A stretch of 64,000 nt of DNA from Hevea brasiliensis. Taxonomy: Eukaryota > Streptophyta > Magnoliopsida > Malpighiales > Euphorbiaceae. Below the pieces are notes generated by a model that was not told the origin of the DNA, did not search any database, and saw nothing but the letters and a program-made list of their open reading frames with translations. Position 1 is the stretch's first letter. Each line of letters begins with the position of its first letter. The position numbers and the translations under genes were made by a program. The stretch covers positions 6,032,265-6,096,264 of the forward strand of contig NC_079505.1 of NCBI RefSeq assembly GCF_030052815.1, read 5' to 3'. Positions 34,607 through 45,500 of this stretch are shown here, piece after piece.

Positions 34607-35202
34607 ACTTATAAAAAAATTAGAAATGAATAATATCTCTTTTTGACCCCTTTTGTACTTCCTGAGATCGGATAATCACATGACGGGCACAAAACCTAAG
34701 AGATCGAATTAGAGCATTAAGCCATACAAAGAATTAAGACCGGATAATTAAACACAAGACTAGATAGGGTCATGATTGAAACTTTGAGATTTTAACACAA
34801 TCAAGTCATTGAAATTAGAAAACAATTGAATATAATCTCACGTAAGATCGAATAACCCTGAGATCGGATATCGACCAAAACTTGGATACGCGAGATCATG
34901 CGTTAAAGAGATGGGAAAACAATTGAACCTAAATGAGCATGAGATCGAATAATTCAGAGACCGAATATCGAGCAAAACTTGGAAAACAATTTGGAACATT
35001 GCTGAGTTCGGATGGGTGACTTTTAATCTGACCATGATTAAAGCCACTTACTGAGATCGAGTAATGTTTAGATCGGAATTCTTTTCAAGAAAATGACATT
35101 TTCATGAAATTAAAACTGCATTATAGCTTATAAAGAGAAAATAATTATATATTGATTATACAAATTATGAATTTAATGGCTCGTCAAAATATTGTGTCTA
35201 TA

Positions 35203-35860
35203 TTTTATAATTAATTGAATTTATTCCTTTTATTTACCATCATATATATTTTAAATTTAAAACACATATATGTCTTCCTTGATTTCAATTAAAACTATTT
35301 CTAATCAAGGCTGATTTTGAGTCGAAATCAATAATTCTTACTTTTTAAATTAAAAATTTTATATCGAGTTATCTAAAATCGATTTTAATTATTTGTATTA
35401 TTAAAAATTCATCAAATTCATAAATTAAAAAAAATAAAGACCTTCAAGATTTTGATTCTAAATGTTGAATCATTAATTTATTTCAAACGTAATTTTTATC
35501 GAATCAATTTCAAATTAAATTAGGCTATAGTGAGTTTTCCTTGAACTCTTCCAAAATTTATTTTTTTTTTTTCCCTTTTTCTCAGGCCATTTTCAACTTC
35601 TTTTCCAATATAGTATGAAATTAATTAAATTTTCACACAAGATAAAGATTAACATATGCTTCTAAATGCTTCAAGCCTATAAACTTGTGTTCACCTGCAA
35701 AACTTGAGCTTTTAGACTCCATAATCACGTAGAGGAGCAACCACAGCTCATGCTAGCTACAAAAAATGTCCATCACAAAGAAAACTACATATGACAATGG
35801 AAAGTAAAACCTTCATGATAAGGTTTTATTTTTGCCATTGTATCACAAGAAAATAGTTCA
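35203..35860. other. AT-rich intergenic DNA
   Basis: A/T-rich sequence between the outer giant LTR and the TRIM-like relic. No gene is seen. Confidence 0.5.
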
Positions 35861-36115
35861 TAATATATATTAATATCCCACATCGATTTAAGATAAGAGT
35901 AATGAGTTTTTTTTTTATAAAGCTTTAGATATTCTTATTTCTTTGGGCTACCTTTTAAAGGTAAGTTAGATTTGTTTTATTTTTTTAAGATTGTATTAGA
36001 GTCTTTTTAATCTGATGTTAGACTTCCCACAGATGTTTCACATTGTAAGTGTTTAGCCATGAATTTGAAGGACTGTATTAATATCAAATATTAATTTGAT
36101 ATAAGGATACCATAT
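35861..36115 (+). mobile_element. Decayed TRIM-like LTR relic
   Basis: The sequence contains ATATCCCACATCGATTTAAG, then GGGCTACCTTTTAAAGG, then TTGTATTAGAGTC and GACTTCCCACAG. The third word resembles a decayed TGGTATCAGAGC primer-binding site for initiator tRNA-Met, as found in small non-autonomous LTR elements. Termini and target duplication are not clear, so limits are approximate. Confidence 0.4.
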
Positions 36116-36806
36116 CTCTTATAAAGTCAACACTCTTCTCCTTTGAGAAAGGAGGTAGCTACATTTGGGAAGGGGGGCACTGGACACTTGAGGTTTTCAA
36201 ATATTTTAGGGATATAGTGGTAATTTAACAAAAATCAGCTTCTTTTTATAATTTCATTGAAATTTCTCACTTAACATAATTTTAACATACTCAAATTATT
36301 TTTTTTTTCATAAATTAATATATCATTTATTCTATTTAATCTAAATTTTAATTAAATTTATTTTTCATCATTACTTTGAACAAAATTAAATTCTAAGATA
36401 AATTTGACAAACTTTTTAATTTTAAACAATCAAGCATTTATTATATTTTTTAATTAATAACAATTTCATTTAATTTTTACCACGTCAATTTTATTTTTTA
36501 AAAAATTTTCTTATCAATTTATATTTATTTTATATATTAATAACACCATCCTTGAATTGAATTTCTAGCTCCCTTACTGCCTCTAAACTAACTTTTGGGG
36601 TGAACTAAAGCCAACCCATTTTCTTAAGAGTATTGGTGCTGAATAATCAACCAAATAATTACTTAGTAAAGAATTACAACCTTATTCCTTTATGCAGTTC
36701 AAATTTTGTTAATGCAGACCTACTACCATAATTATTTTTTACATTGATGCCCATGTATGAAAATCAAATGAAAATGTCTAAGAAAATAAAACCCATTCTC
36801 ACTGGT
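36116..36806. other. Intergenic DNA including probable PEX3 3' UTR
   Basis: This holds A/T-rich DNA and, at its right edge, the sequence following the PEX3 stop. No separate gene is seen. Confidence 0.45.
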
Positions 36807-39800
36807 CTATGAAGTTGGCATATTCGCATAAAGGAGAGTGAAGAAGAGTTCAACTTCTGATACACTCCGGAGGATTTGGATAAACCGATTTCGGTTCGGT
36901 TCATCAAACAGTAATGGACCCTTTTGTGCAACTCGAGGTAAAAGTCTTGCCAGTGGCATTCCTGATGCTAGACTGCCACCACTGGACTCAGCACCCATAT
37001 CAGCCACCAGTGCATCCACTATTACTTTCAATGATATTTCCACAATACTACCAAATTCAGCACTGCAAGGGATGAAAATGGCCATCTTTAATTTAAAGAA
37101 GTATATTTCACCAATTCGCTAGCTACTGTAAAACAAGTACATCAATTGCAAAGCATGTAATGGAAATGACATCACACTCTTATGTTGTGAGGGGAAATAG
37201 AACAAGAAAAGACGGAATTCTTTAGGTACCATTTTGCACAGTAGCAAGCACAATTCATTCAACATTCATGGAAGTCACCAAAGAAGAGAGGGTAAAAAGT
37301 TTTTCATTTATTACTATTATTATTAGTGGCAGGTGGCGTTATCTAATAGTTATTGCACCTCAAATACACCCACCCACTTTCTTGACCGGAATTATAAACA
37401 TACCTGGATAGCACTGCTCGAGCCTCTGCCATAAGCTGTTCAAATTTCGTAGTATCAGTAATAGTTATTGTTTTACCACTGCTGGAACCTTCTGATAGCT
37501 TGTAGAGTCTAGCATCTTCAGGCATCATGTACTCTGCCCACTGATGCGGACTTCCCCTGCTCATGAACAAGTCAAGTATCTGCACAACAGTTTCATGAAG
37601 AGTCGTGGTGGTGAAGACATCCCTCAACTGTTTTCTGCATAGATAAGGTTGCAAGGAAATCAACAGACCAGCAATAATGGTTTCTGTATTTTTACCATAT
37701 AATTTAGGGTAACTTCTCAGAGGTTGTTCTCACATGTTTTAGCAACAGAAATCTGAGTGCTTAAAGGTTGGTTTTGTGGTCATCAATAAAGTGCCAACAA
37801 AACATCCAACATGGCCTATATTTTCACTTTGGAGAGAATTAATAATTTTTCCATAGCAAAAAATTCGACATTATTTTAATCTATCAAATATTTGTTTCCA
37901 ATTTAAAAGAGGAAGAAATTAGCATATACTCGCCAAAATTCATGATGAAAAAGAAAACTTACCCCTTGAGAACCTCCGTTGCTGCTGCTTGGATATTAGA
38001 AATCAGCACTGGCATTCCATAATTAGCAAGAAAATCAGAACTTGCCAAAAATTTTTGCTGGTCATCCCTTTCAATGAGATCAACATCCTCCTGATAAAAG
38101 GAAGGAAAAGAATTGCTTTCAGAGAAATGACAAGAAATGCAGAACACACAGAATGAGCATTAACAGACCGCACGCATGAAGATAGGAAAATAGTGAGAGT
38201 AGGATACAATATTCACAACTATTAAGCAGCCATAAGGCATATACAGTTATAACGGCAAGATCACAAGTTCAAAACAAGAAATTTAAATCATATAAACATG
38301 CAAAATTCCAAAGATGACAAAATAATGATCAAGCAAAAATGCTAACATAGAAGTTTAGGTCAATACAGATTTATATTGACACTAACATGTAAAAGATCAT
38401 GGATAAGCTTCCACAGTACACAATGTCTAAATCAACTTCTATTGAATGGCTGCAGTTGTCCTGGTTAATTTCCAGATCTGCAGTTCTGCTGCAGAAGAGA
38501 TGTCATTGTACGAAGTCAAACCCTTTTCCCATTAGTTTCACATATTTAAGTTTAAGAAAAATAAGTAGCTGTCATTTTGGGAGCTAAATTAAGTGTCAAA
38601 TCTGGTTGGGGTCCCAGTAATAAGAATAAGCATTTTCTGTTTTAATAACTCATCGGAATGCAACTTTATTTTCTGTTTCATTTTACCATTCTTTTAAATT
38701 GTTGGTCGAGTTAATCTATTGTTATGCCACAGTTTCATTAATTGCCACCTTTAGAGTGCCATGAATAGGTACTCACGTGAAGGAAAAAGTGCAAGAGGCG
38801 CTACAGACAAGGCACATCACAATGATAATGTGCAGCCACGCCTAGAAGTCATACACTACAAAATGCTGCTATGAACTTCAAGTTAGGTAAGAGTGACACC
38901 AGCTGCCATAGATATGGCATAGCTGGCAGATTTTTATTTTTAACTCAATAAATTTCCTATTTCCCATGAAGAACAACAAATTTTGAAATGCAGCAATATA
39001 AGTTGATGTTACCACATCTAGAAATGCAAATACGGTGCATTTATGTAATAGTTGAAGTTACACATCTACTTCCATAATTGCGTGGCATCTGTTTTTTGGT
39101 GGGTGCAAAACATTGTGTGTGTGCACACGTGTATAAGGAAAATCACTGGCCATCCCATCCCACAAGTATGCATGATTCTCCAAAGGAGGCAACCCCATGG
39201 AAGCTATTATGGACAAACCCGACATGCCTGAGATTCTCAGTCAAACATTTTTTTGGGTTTCAATAGAGGTTTAATGGACCGAATAACAATTGATGGACTA
39301 TACAACGGGAGGTAATCATCTCCCTTTCTCACCATAAAGGTGAATTATCTTATAATAGATAGATGGGGAGACTCAAACTTGAGACCTCCCCACTCCATAA
39401 AGTTTAAAGGTGAAGGAAGACCAACCAAGCTAAAACCCAGTAAAAACAGTGAAATATGTATGGATTCATGCAAAGGAATATGTGCACACACAAAGATAGT
39501 AAGCTTGTTCTGTAACAGTCATTCTAATTTACTTTAGAGATTTGTCCAACAAATAAAGTCTAGGGTGCTAGGGAATTACTAGTTTAATTTTTAATATTTT
39601 ATTATGACCGTTTCCCAGATTCATGTAAACTGAATCAATCACTAAAAGAAAGTACTACACCACAACTTCACGATAAAAGTAAGCTAATTGCTAGCTTGTA
39701 GCTGCCACTGTTTACAGCTCATAATTAGCTTGCAGCCACTAGTTTACTAGTTGCTTAAGAACACAGTTGTTAGCTGTTTCTTTGATTGGCAATTCCTTTA

Positions 39801-42800
39801 GTTCCCCAGGTGGTGATTCATAATTCCAAACTCACCAACCTATCAATTACATAGCATAAACCTTTAGGTCCCAGCTATATCTATAATTCTATTCCTTTCA
39901 ACAAATTCCCTTTCTGACCATCATCCCTGAATCAAATTCTCCCATAAACATCCCCATATTTTACCAGTTACACGGAAAGACCTGATGTCTATCAAAGTTT
40001 GTTATGTAACTTTCTTATCTATATATAACTAGAATAATGATATCTTCACACCAGATAATATCATCACAAAGCCACAAAACTACTTTCCCCTGCTACAATT
40101 AATTTTTTTAAAATAATTAAAAACTTAGCAAACATTTATCGAAATTTACATCAAGAGCATTCTTTGCATACCCTCCCCTTCCATGTGCAGTAGTGTATCC
40201 CTGCTTCTCAACAAAACTTAGTTCGAAATGTGCAAGTATAGCATTATTAATAATATCTGTCACCTTGTGGAAACAAATTAAATATTAAATTCATCAAAAG
40301 ATGCATAAGCTCCTCACTTAACCTTCCCAGTTCCCTGACCAGCTGACCCTCAGTGGAGGAATTTTCCAGAAGTGAGGTCAGACTTTTAAGTATTCCATCT
40401 TTCCAACCAAACTCTAAAGTATCCTTTTTCCTTTAGCATATCAATACTCCAACTCCAGCTTCTGTTAACTCTCCAGAAAGTTTAAATCTTTATGAATCAT
40501 TCCAAAAGTTTACCATCCATACTTTGTTAAAGAAACATTTCACAACACCAAAAACTTCAACTACAACTTTACTTTGGTAAATGCCATGACAGTCTTGAAA
40601 CATTTTGAAGCACTTTCTTCATGATATGATAATTGATAAATGACGCAGTGTGAAGCTCAAAGATACACAATACACACACAGCGTTTGAGAGAAAATCTAG
40701 TAGAGAATTTTATTAACTGAAATATAAACTGAATCATATAGAATTATGGGGTATTTATAGACGTTTTAATCTCCTAATCTAATAGGGAAATAGATATACT
40801 ATTTAGGAATTTTAGATAAACTAAAATACAATAGGAAATCTAAATAAAATAGGAATAAAATTAATCCCAATTAAAATAGGAAAAATAAAAACAAATCCTA
40901 ACTAGAATAGGAAAATACATTAAAATCCTAAATAGAATGGGAAACTAAAGTGGAATATGTAAACTAATATGAACCTGCCTAACTCCACCTCAAAAGCTAG
41001 CTCAAAATGGGAGGTTTGCAAACCCATATATATAACACCCAAGACCTCCCTGCAAAACCGATGTAAGACGCATCATTTCTGACCCATTTAGACTGAACGT
41101 CCTCGTGAAGCATCCAGGGTCATGACTCGTTCACCCTGACCTCTTCCAAAGAACGTCAGAGAACCTTTGTACATGGCCTACCGATACATACAGAGTGAGA
41201 CTCTAATACTAAATGACATGAACCTGCCTAACTCCACCTCAAAAGCTAGCTCACAAGGGGAGATTTGCAAACCCATATATATAACACCCAAGACCTCCCT
41301 GCAGAACCGATGTAGGACGCATCAAAAACACTAAAATAAAATCCTAATTAGAATAGGAAACTTCAAAACTGAAAAATCCAGCTCCACATCATATTCTCCC
41401 ACTTGAAAAAAACTCGTCCTCAAATTAGAACAGCTTGCAACAATCTAACAATGTTATGTTGACAATTAGCATACTATTTTCCCCCACTTAAAACTTGTTC
41501 TCATATTATTAAATATTGAAGAATAAAAAAACTTTATTGGATCAATAACACACAACATTGTCTTCTTGGTCAATGTCAACAATGGTGAATTACGCAAATC
41601 TGAAGCAAGAATCTTCACATTCTCCTTTGTATCCACAAAATGACAAAAACAACCAGACAAATATAATAAATATGAATTAAGGAGTTGGATAAAGTTTCAA
41701 TCTCCATCATCTCCATGACTTGTTTTTTCTCCAACTTCCAATATTGTCTCCACGGATAGTTTTCTTCAACTTCTAATGGAATCTCCAAAACGTGATATTT
41801 TTCCATCCCCTAGAACACATTTCTCAAGCTCTTCATTTTCAACCATAGCAAACGGCATTACGATTGAAGTTTCAATTTTAGATTCTTCAAAGTAAGGCTC
41901 CTCCACTTCAAGTTGCATTGTCGAATCCCGAATCTCCCTTTATTCTTCACTTTCTTGTTTTCAACCACTAATGGCTTTGGTTGAATCTCTTTTTGATAAC
42001 GTTGTTTCTATTGGAATAAAATCTGCTCATAGTCTAGAGGCATAAATTCTTGTTCCAACAAGTATTTCATCATGTACCACGTATGGATTAGCCCTTTCCC
42101 TTCTCAATTCCTTCTAAATTGTAGCCATTCCCACCAACCACAAGCACCACCTTTCAACCAACAAGCCACCAATTTGACTTGTTTTTCAGGTGCTATGTCC
42201 ATATGGTCAAAGAAACTATCAATGGTAGCAATCCAATCTAAGAATACTTGTATGTTGAGATCCCCATAGAAATTAGGAATATCAACTTCAATTGATTTTC
42301 CTTTTCATGATATCCATACACGCCTCTTCTCCTATCACCACCATGCCGTTGATGTCTATTGAACTAGATTGGTTCATAGTCATCCTTCTCCTCTGAATCA
42401 TCATTGTAGACCTACATGTAAGAAAAGGTCTGTTGATAGGGTCACCAAAAGCTACATTTACTCTTGGCCTTCTATCATCATACCAACCCTTGTTCATTTT
42501 AGTTCCCAAACCACCAAGACAATTTGCCATTTCTTCAAAGCATCTCTCAATACACCCAAATCTGAGAACCATCTGTTGCTCCAGACGTTGCTCCCATCAT
42601 TGCGATATTTAGTCCCTATGGTCAAGGGCTCTAGTTCCATAATCATTGTCGTGAGAACCATCGTAATTGGCACCTCCATCAAGGTAAGCCATCTCTATTG
42701 GGGCAATTTTCCTGCCACAGCGTGAAGCTCAAAGATACACAATACACACAAAGTGTTTGAGAGAAAATCTATTAGAGAATTTTATTAACTGAAATAAAAG

Positions 42801-44412
42801 ATTTACATAGAATTATGGGGATATTTATAGAGGTTTTAATCTTCTAATCCTAATAGGGAAATATATCTACTATTTATGAATTTTAGATAAACTAAAATAC
42901 AATAGGAAATATAGATAAAATAAGAATAAAATTAATCCTAGTTAAAATAGAAAAACTAAAAATGAATCCTCACTAGAATAGGAAAATATATTAAAATCCT
43001 AAATAGAACAAGAAACTAAAATGAAATAGGAAAACATTAAAATAAAATCCTAACTAGAATAGGAAACTTCACAACTGAAAAGTCCAGCTCGGCATCATAA
43101 ACCAAACTGCTGTACATAAGGCTGGACTGTCATTCATATACCTAAATAAACAATGATAAATATAACTCTATCAGCATTCTGTACCATGCTAAAAACAATT
43201 AAAATGTAAGTGAGCAGGTGCTCAAGCCTCCCAATGGAAGCAGTCTACCACTCTATCTTTCAGAAAGAATGTCTTACAACATTTCAAACGCAAGTAATAC
43301 AGGCATAATATTCTTACTACATGAAGGAAGCACAGTATAGGCATCAAAGCCACGTTTGGTGCTGCACTGCAGATGGACTAAATTTGGCAGCCTGTTTGTT
43401 GCACCTCAGGGTCCACTAGAAGCAGCTAAAAAAGCAAAAAATTTGTGTTGCTGACAGTGATAAAAAATTTAAACTTAGGGGAAAAAAAAAGTTAGAACAG
43501 TTTCCAAAAGCAGCCCCAAAACGCAAGCCACTTAAACTGTGCCTAAGCCAATGTTCAAAGAAAGCCCAACGAAGAATGGTACCTCTAGGTGACGAACTTA
43601 GAGTAATGTATAACTGAACCAAAGTTTATGGAAAACTCAGCTATTCCTAAGCACAGGAATCAATCACATTTGACTCTAATTACATAAAAAACGACTATGA
43701 GAACTTAAAGCATCAGAACATAGAGACAAAATTTTCAGAAAAGTTGCCAAAGAAATAGCATCAGGATCAGAACTAACTGGGTGTAAGCAAAAATTTTTAA
43801 CAAGGTGAACAAATAGAACAATTCTTACAAGTAAGTGTGAGCTTCCAAGACCACGGGCCGTATCAATATATAAATGTCTTCCTAGAATATTTACTTGAGT
43901 TCTGATATACAAGCTAAGCATTGTCATTGCCCATAGGGAGACCGCCAATCTTGTGAAACCTGCAGCAGCCACAGCCACAAAATTCTAAATAACCTACAAT
44001 GGAACTTATATATTATTAAAAACACAAACAAAGACACAAGTACAAGGGAAAAGAAAAAATATATTGCAGCTGTATACTTAAGATTTTGAGTCTGTCCCAT
44101 AGCTCAAGTTTCTCTGAAGATGTCAAAGTGTTGGGCTGACCCTTTCCTTTCATTAGCCTCTCCGTAAGCTGAGAAAGGTCCAACTCTTCTGCAATCCGGC
44201 CGCTTAAATAGTTCATTGCATGAGGCAATGTTGTTGTATCAGCTATTCTCTGAATGCTCTCAAAATGAGCTTGCATTCTATCAATCAGTCAAAGAACATA
44301 AAGTACACGAACCAAATTAGAAAATTCTTATAGAGAAAATTCACAATCCTACGCACAACACACCCCCCACCACACACCCCTCCCCCCCCCCACCCCCAAC
44401 CCCCTCTCCCCC

Positions 44413-44445
<33 letters not shown>

Positions 44446-45181
44446 AAAACCCACCCCATAAAAAAAAAAAAAAAAAAAAAAAAAACTACAAGCAGGGGCA
44501 AGAAAAAGAAGAGACTGGGATTTCTCTTAACTGAGCCTTGATAAGCTCCTCATGCTCCCGTTCATCCGCAAGTTGTCTCTCCAAATCAGCAAGGCTACTC
44601 TTATGTGCATTATATAATTTGTAGAAAAAATACCCACTTCCAAAAACACCTGCCGCAATAAGAATTTTCCTCCTATGCCTTCTCCAGAACTCCCTGTATT
44701 GTCAAAAGTTAACCGAATCAACAAGCAGCTATTAAACTAGGAGTAGCTGTTTACTATAAAATCTTCAGAAAAAGCAAATGACTGAAGCACATAAGCAAGC
44801 CAGACGAAAACCAATGGAAATGGACCAGAAGAATGTCAGTGCAAGCTAAAAATGACTATTTTTAGCAAATATTAAGCATGAAACAAAGAAATGCATTGCA
44901 AAAACAAAATTAAAAAGCGACAGAAGAACAAAAATGTCATCTTTTGTATGATTGCAACACAAAATTAAGAAATGCAATAGACCCATGAAACCAAAAAACG
45001 AAAATGAACCGTGAAAGCAGTTTATCTTGACTAAACCAATACATAAAATTGCATAGCAATAAGAACCCAAATGGGGAATCAAACAATTAAAGCAAAAGAA
45101 GACAAATTCAAGAGATACCCAGAAGATTAGAAACTACCAAAAGCGAGAAAAAGAAAAAGATAATAACCTTAGAGAAAGCAT
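36807..45181 (-). CDS. PEX3: Peroxisome biogenesis protein PEX3, 8 coding exons
   Basis: Coding exons in transcript order are 45181-45168, 44693-44532, 44277-44078, 43959-43829, 40263-40150, 38090-37963, 37634-37404 and 37062-36807. They sum to 1236 nt (411 aa), all GT-AG and in phase. The N-terminus MLSLREFWRRHRRK is followed by a membrane segment (ILIAAGVFGSGYFFYKLY, about 15-32), the usual PEX3 anchor preceded by basic residues. The rest is the cytosolic helical domain that docks PEX19 and its membrane-protein cargo. Recognisable blocks are HFESIQRIADTTTLPHAM, RTQVNILGRHLY, YMMPED and the C-terminal VELFFTLLYANMP. The first coding exon is only 14 nt. Exon 5 (38 codons, phase 0 on both sides) is absent from the Arabidopsis PEX3 I remember; without it the protein is 373 aa, nearer the family length. 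Intron 4 holds a retroelement. Confidence 0.93.
40150..40263 (-). CDS. PEX3: Candidate in-frame cassette exon of PEX3 (exon 5)
   Basis: 114 nt, open throughout in the PEX3 frame, with a fair acceptor (TTTCCACAAG) and a good donor (GTAAAT). It encodes 38 residues starting VTDIINNAILAHFELSF and including HGRGGYAKNALD. Both flanking junctions are phase 0, so including or skipping it leaves the PEX3 frame intact. I do not recognise the peptide as a conserved PEX3 block. It may be an alternative exon or an unused open stretch of a 5.7-kb gap between exons 4 and 6. Confidence 0.45.
40641..41391 (-). repeat. LTR of the intronic gypsy element (3' LTR by orientation), with insertion
   Basis: It is homologous to 42713-43096 except for an extra 370 bp at about 40958-41327. 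It has the TATTTATAGA and TAGGAAAT words of the other LTR. Confidence 0.75.
40971..41325. repeat. Two direct repeats of about 106 bp inside the LTR
   Basis: GAACCTGCCTAACTCCACCT starts at 40971 and again at 41220. Each copy runs through AACACCCAAGACCTCCCTGC to GACGCATC. The pair lies 249 bp apart within the insertion that lengthens this LTR, and is probably the termini of a small LTR-type unit that inserted there. Confidence 0.65.
41990..42700 (-). pseudogene. Decayed Ty3/gypsy gag gene
   Basis: On the minus strand, scattered frames give VLRFGCIERCFEEMANCLG near 42560 and, near 42260-41990, LDWIATIDSFFDHMDIAPEK, KQVKLVACWLKGGACGWWEW and MMKYLLEQEFMPLDYEQ. This is the order of the retrotransposon gag (capsid) domain, with the WW pair and the LxxxFxPxDY motif. 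Several stops and frameshifts interrupt it. No zinc knuckle or pol follows. Confidence 0.75.
42713..43096 (-). repeat. LTR of the intronic gypsy element (5' LTR by orientation)
   Basis: A 384-bp copy matching the left LTR without its insertion. The gag region begins just inside it on the minus strand. Confidence 0.75.
44359..44485. repeat. C-rich, CT and A tracts in PEX3 intron 2
   Basis: Three low-complexity blocks follow each other: a C-rich stretch (CACCCCCC..., TCCCCCCCCCCACCCCC), a CT dinucleotide run of about 14 units (44415-44443) and a run of about 25 A residues (44461-44485). On the transcribed (minus) strand this reads T-run, GA repeat, G-rich. It sits between exons 2 and 3. Confidence 0.85.
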
Positions 45182-45500
45182 TTTTGAAGCTATAGAATCA
45201 CCCAGAAGTCCATGTCTAAGCGATTATAGATGCAAATCCATTCCACGAATACAGAAGCAAGCAGTAATTAAAAAATAATAAACCTCTCAAGATATAGGAT
45301 AGAAGAAGGTCCCTGAAAAGCCAATTGAGAAACGAATAGGACTCTTATCACAGACAGGCCTAAGAAAACCCGCCAGCAGGCGAAGAAATGACAAAGCTTA
45401 AGCTACCAATTAAGAAAGACACACAGAGAGAGAACTGAGAAGAGCACTGTGTATGAAGAAAGTGTTGAGGTTTACACAGAGAGAGAGAGAGAGGGTTTTG
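45182..45500 (-). other. PEX3 5' UTR and promoter-proximal region (approximate)
   Basis: On the minus strand this is the leader before ATG 45181. It contains a CT repeat (complement of GAGAGAGAGAGAGAGGG near 45479-45495). The exact start and any leader intron are not determined. Confidence 0.4.

Larger units (their letters stand above)
20652..35202 (-). mobile_element. Outer giant LTR (Tat/Ogre-like Ty3/gypsy family), split by a nested insertion
   Basis: Read on the minus strand, the LTR runs from 35202 (TATAGACACAATATTTTG, a decayed TGTCGACACC... start) to 20652 (ending TTTGTGACA). With the 24283-32438 insertion and its duplicated target removed, it is about 6.39 kb. The inner relative is 6.04 kb. 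Its 3' end shows the words GGGTGCCTAACACC (as its complement near 20820) and TGGCGACTCC, typical of Tat/Ogre LTRs. Flanks TTTTG/TTTTA match in 4 of 5 bases, consistent with an old target duplication. It has a TATA box at 22470 and a repeat array in R/U5, but no gag or pol, so it is probably a solo LTR. It carries two copies of the antisense gene and an RPL14 fragment. Confidence 0.75.
40641..43096 (-). mobile_element. Gag-only Ty3/gypsy LTR element in PEX3 intron 4
   Basis: The two LTRs share the order GTGAAGCTCAAAGATACACA..., GAGAATTTTATTAACTGAAAT..., TAGAATAGGAAACTTC and CCAGCTC(C/G)(A/G)CATCA. The plus-left copy is 40641-41391 and the plus-right copy 42713-43096. On the minus strand the 1.3-kb interior encodes a decayed gag and then ends; no protease, RT or integrase is seen. 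ATAAA flanks both sides (40636-40640 and 43097-43101) if the right end is set at 43096. The left LTR is longer because of a 370-bp insertion. The element is non-autonomous and is transcribed in the same direction as PEX3. Confidence 0.75.

Noticed and set aside
39078..39537. Two plus-strand frames inside PEX3
   Set aside because: They are antisense within the intron between exons 5 and 6, with no recognisable product.
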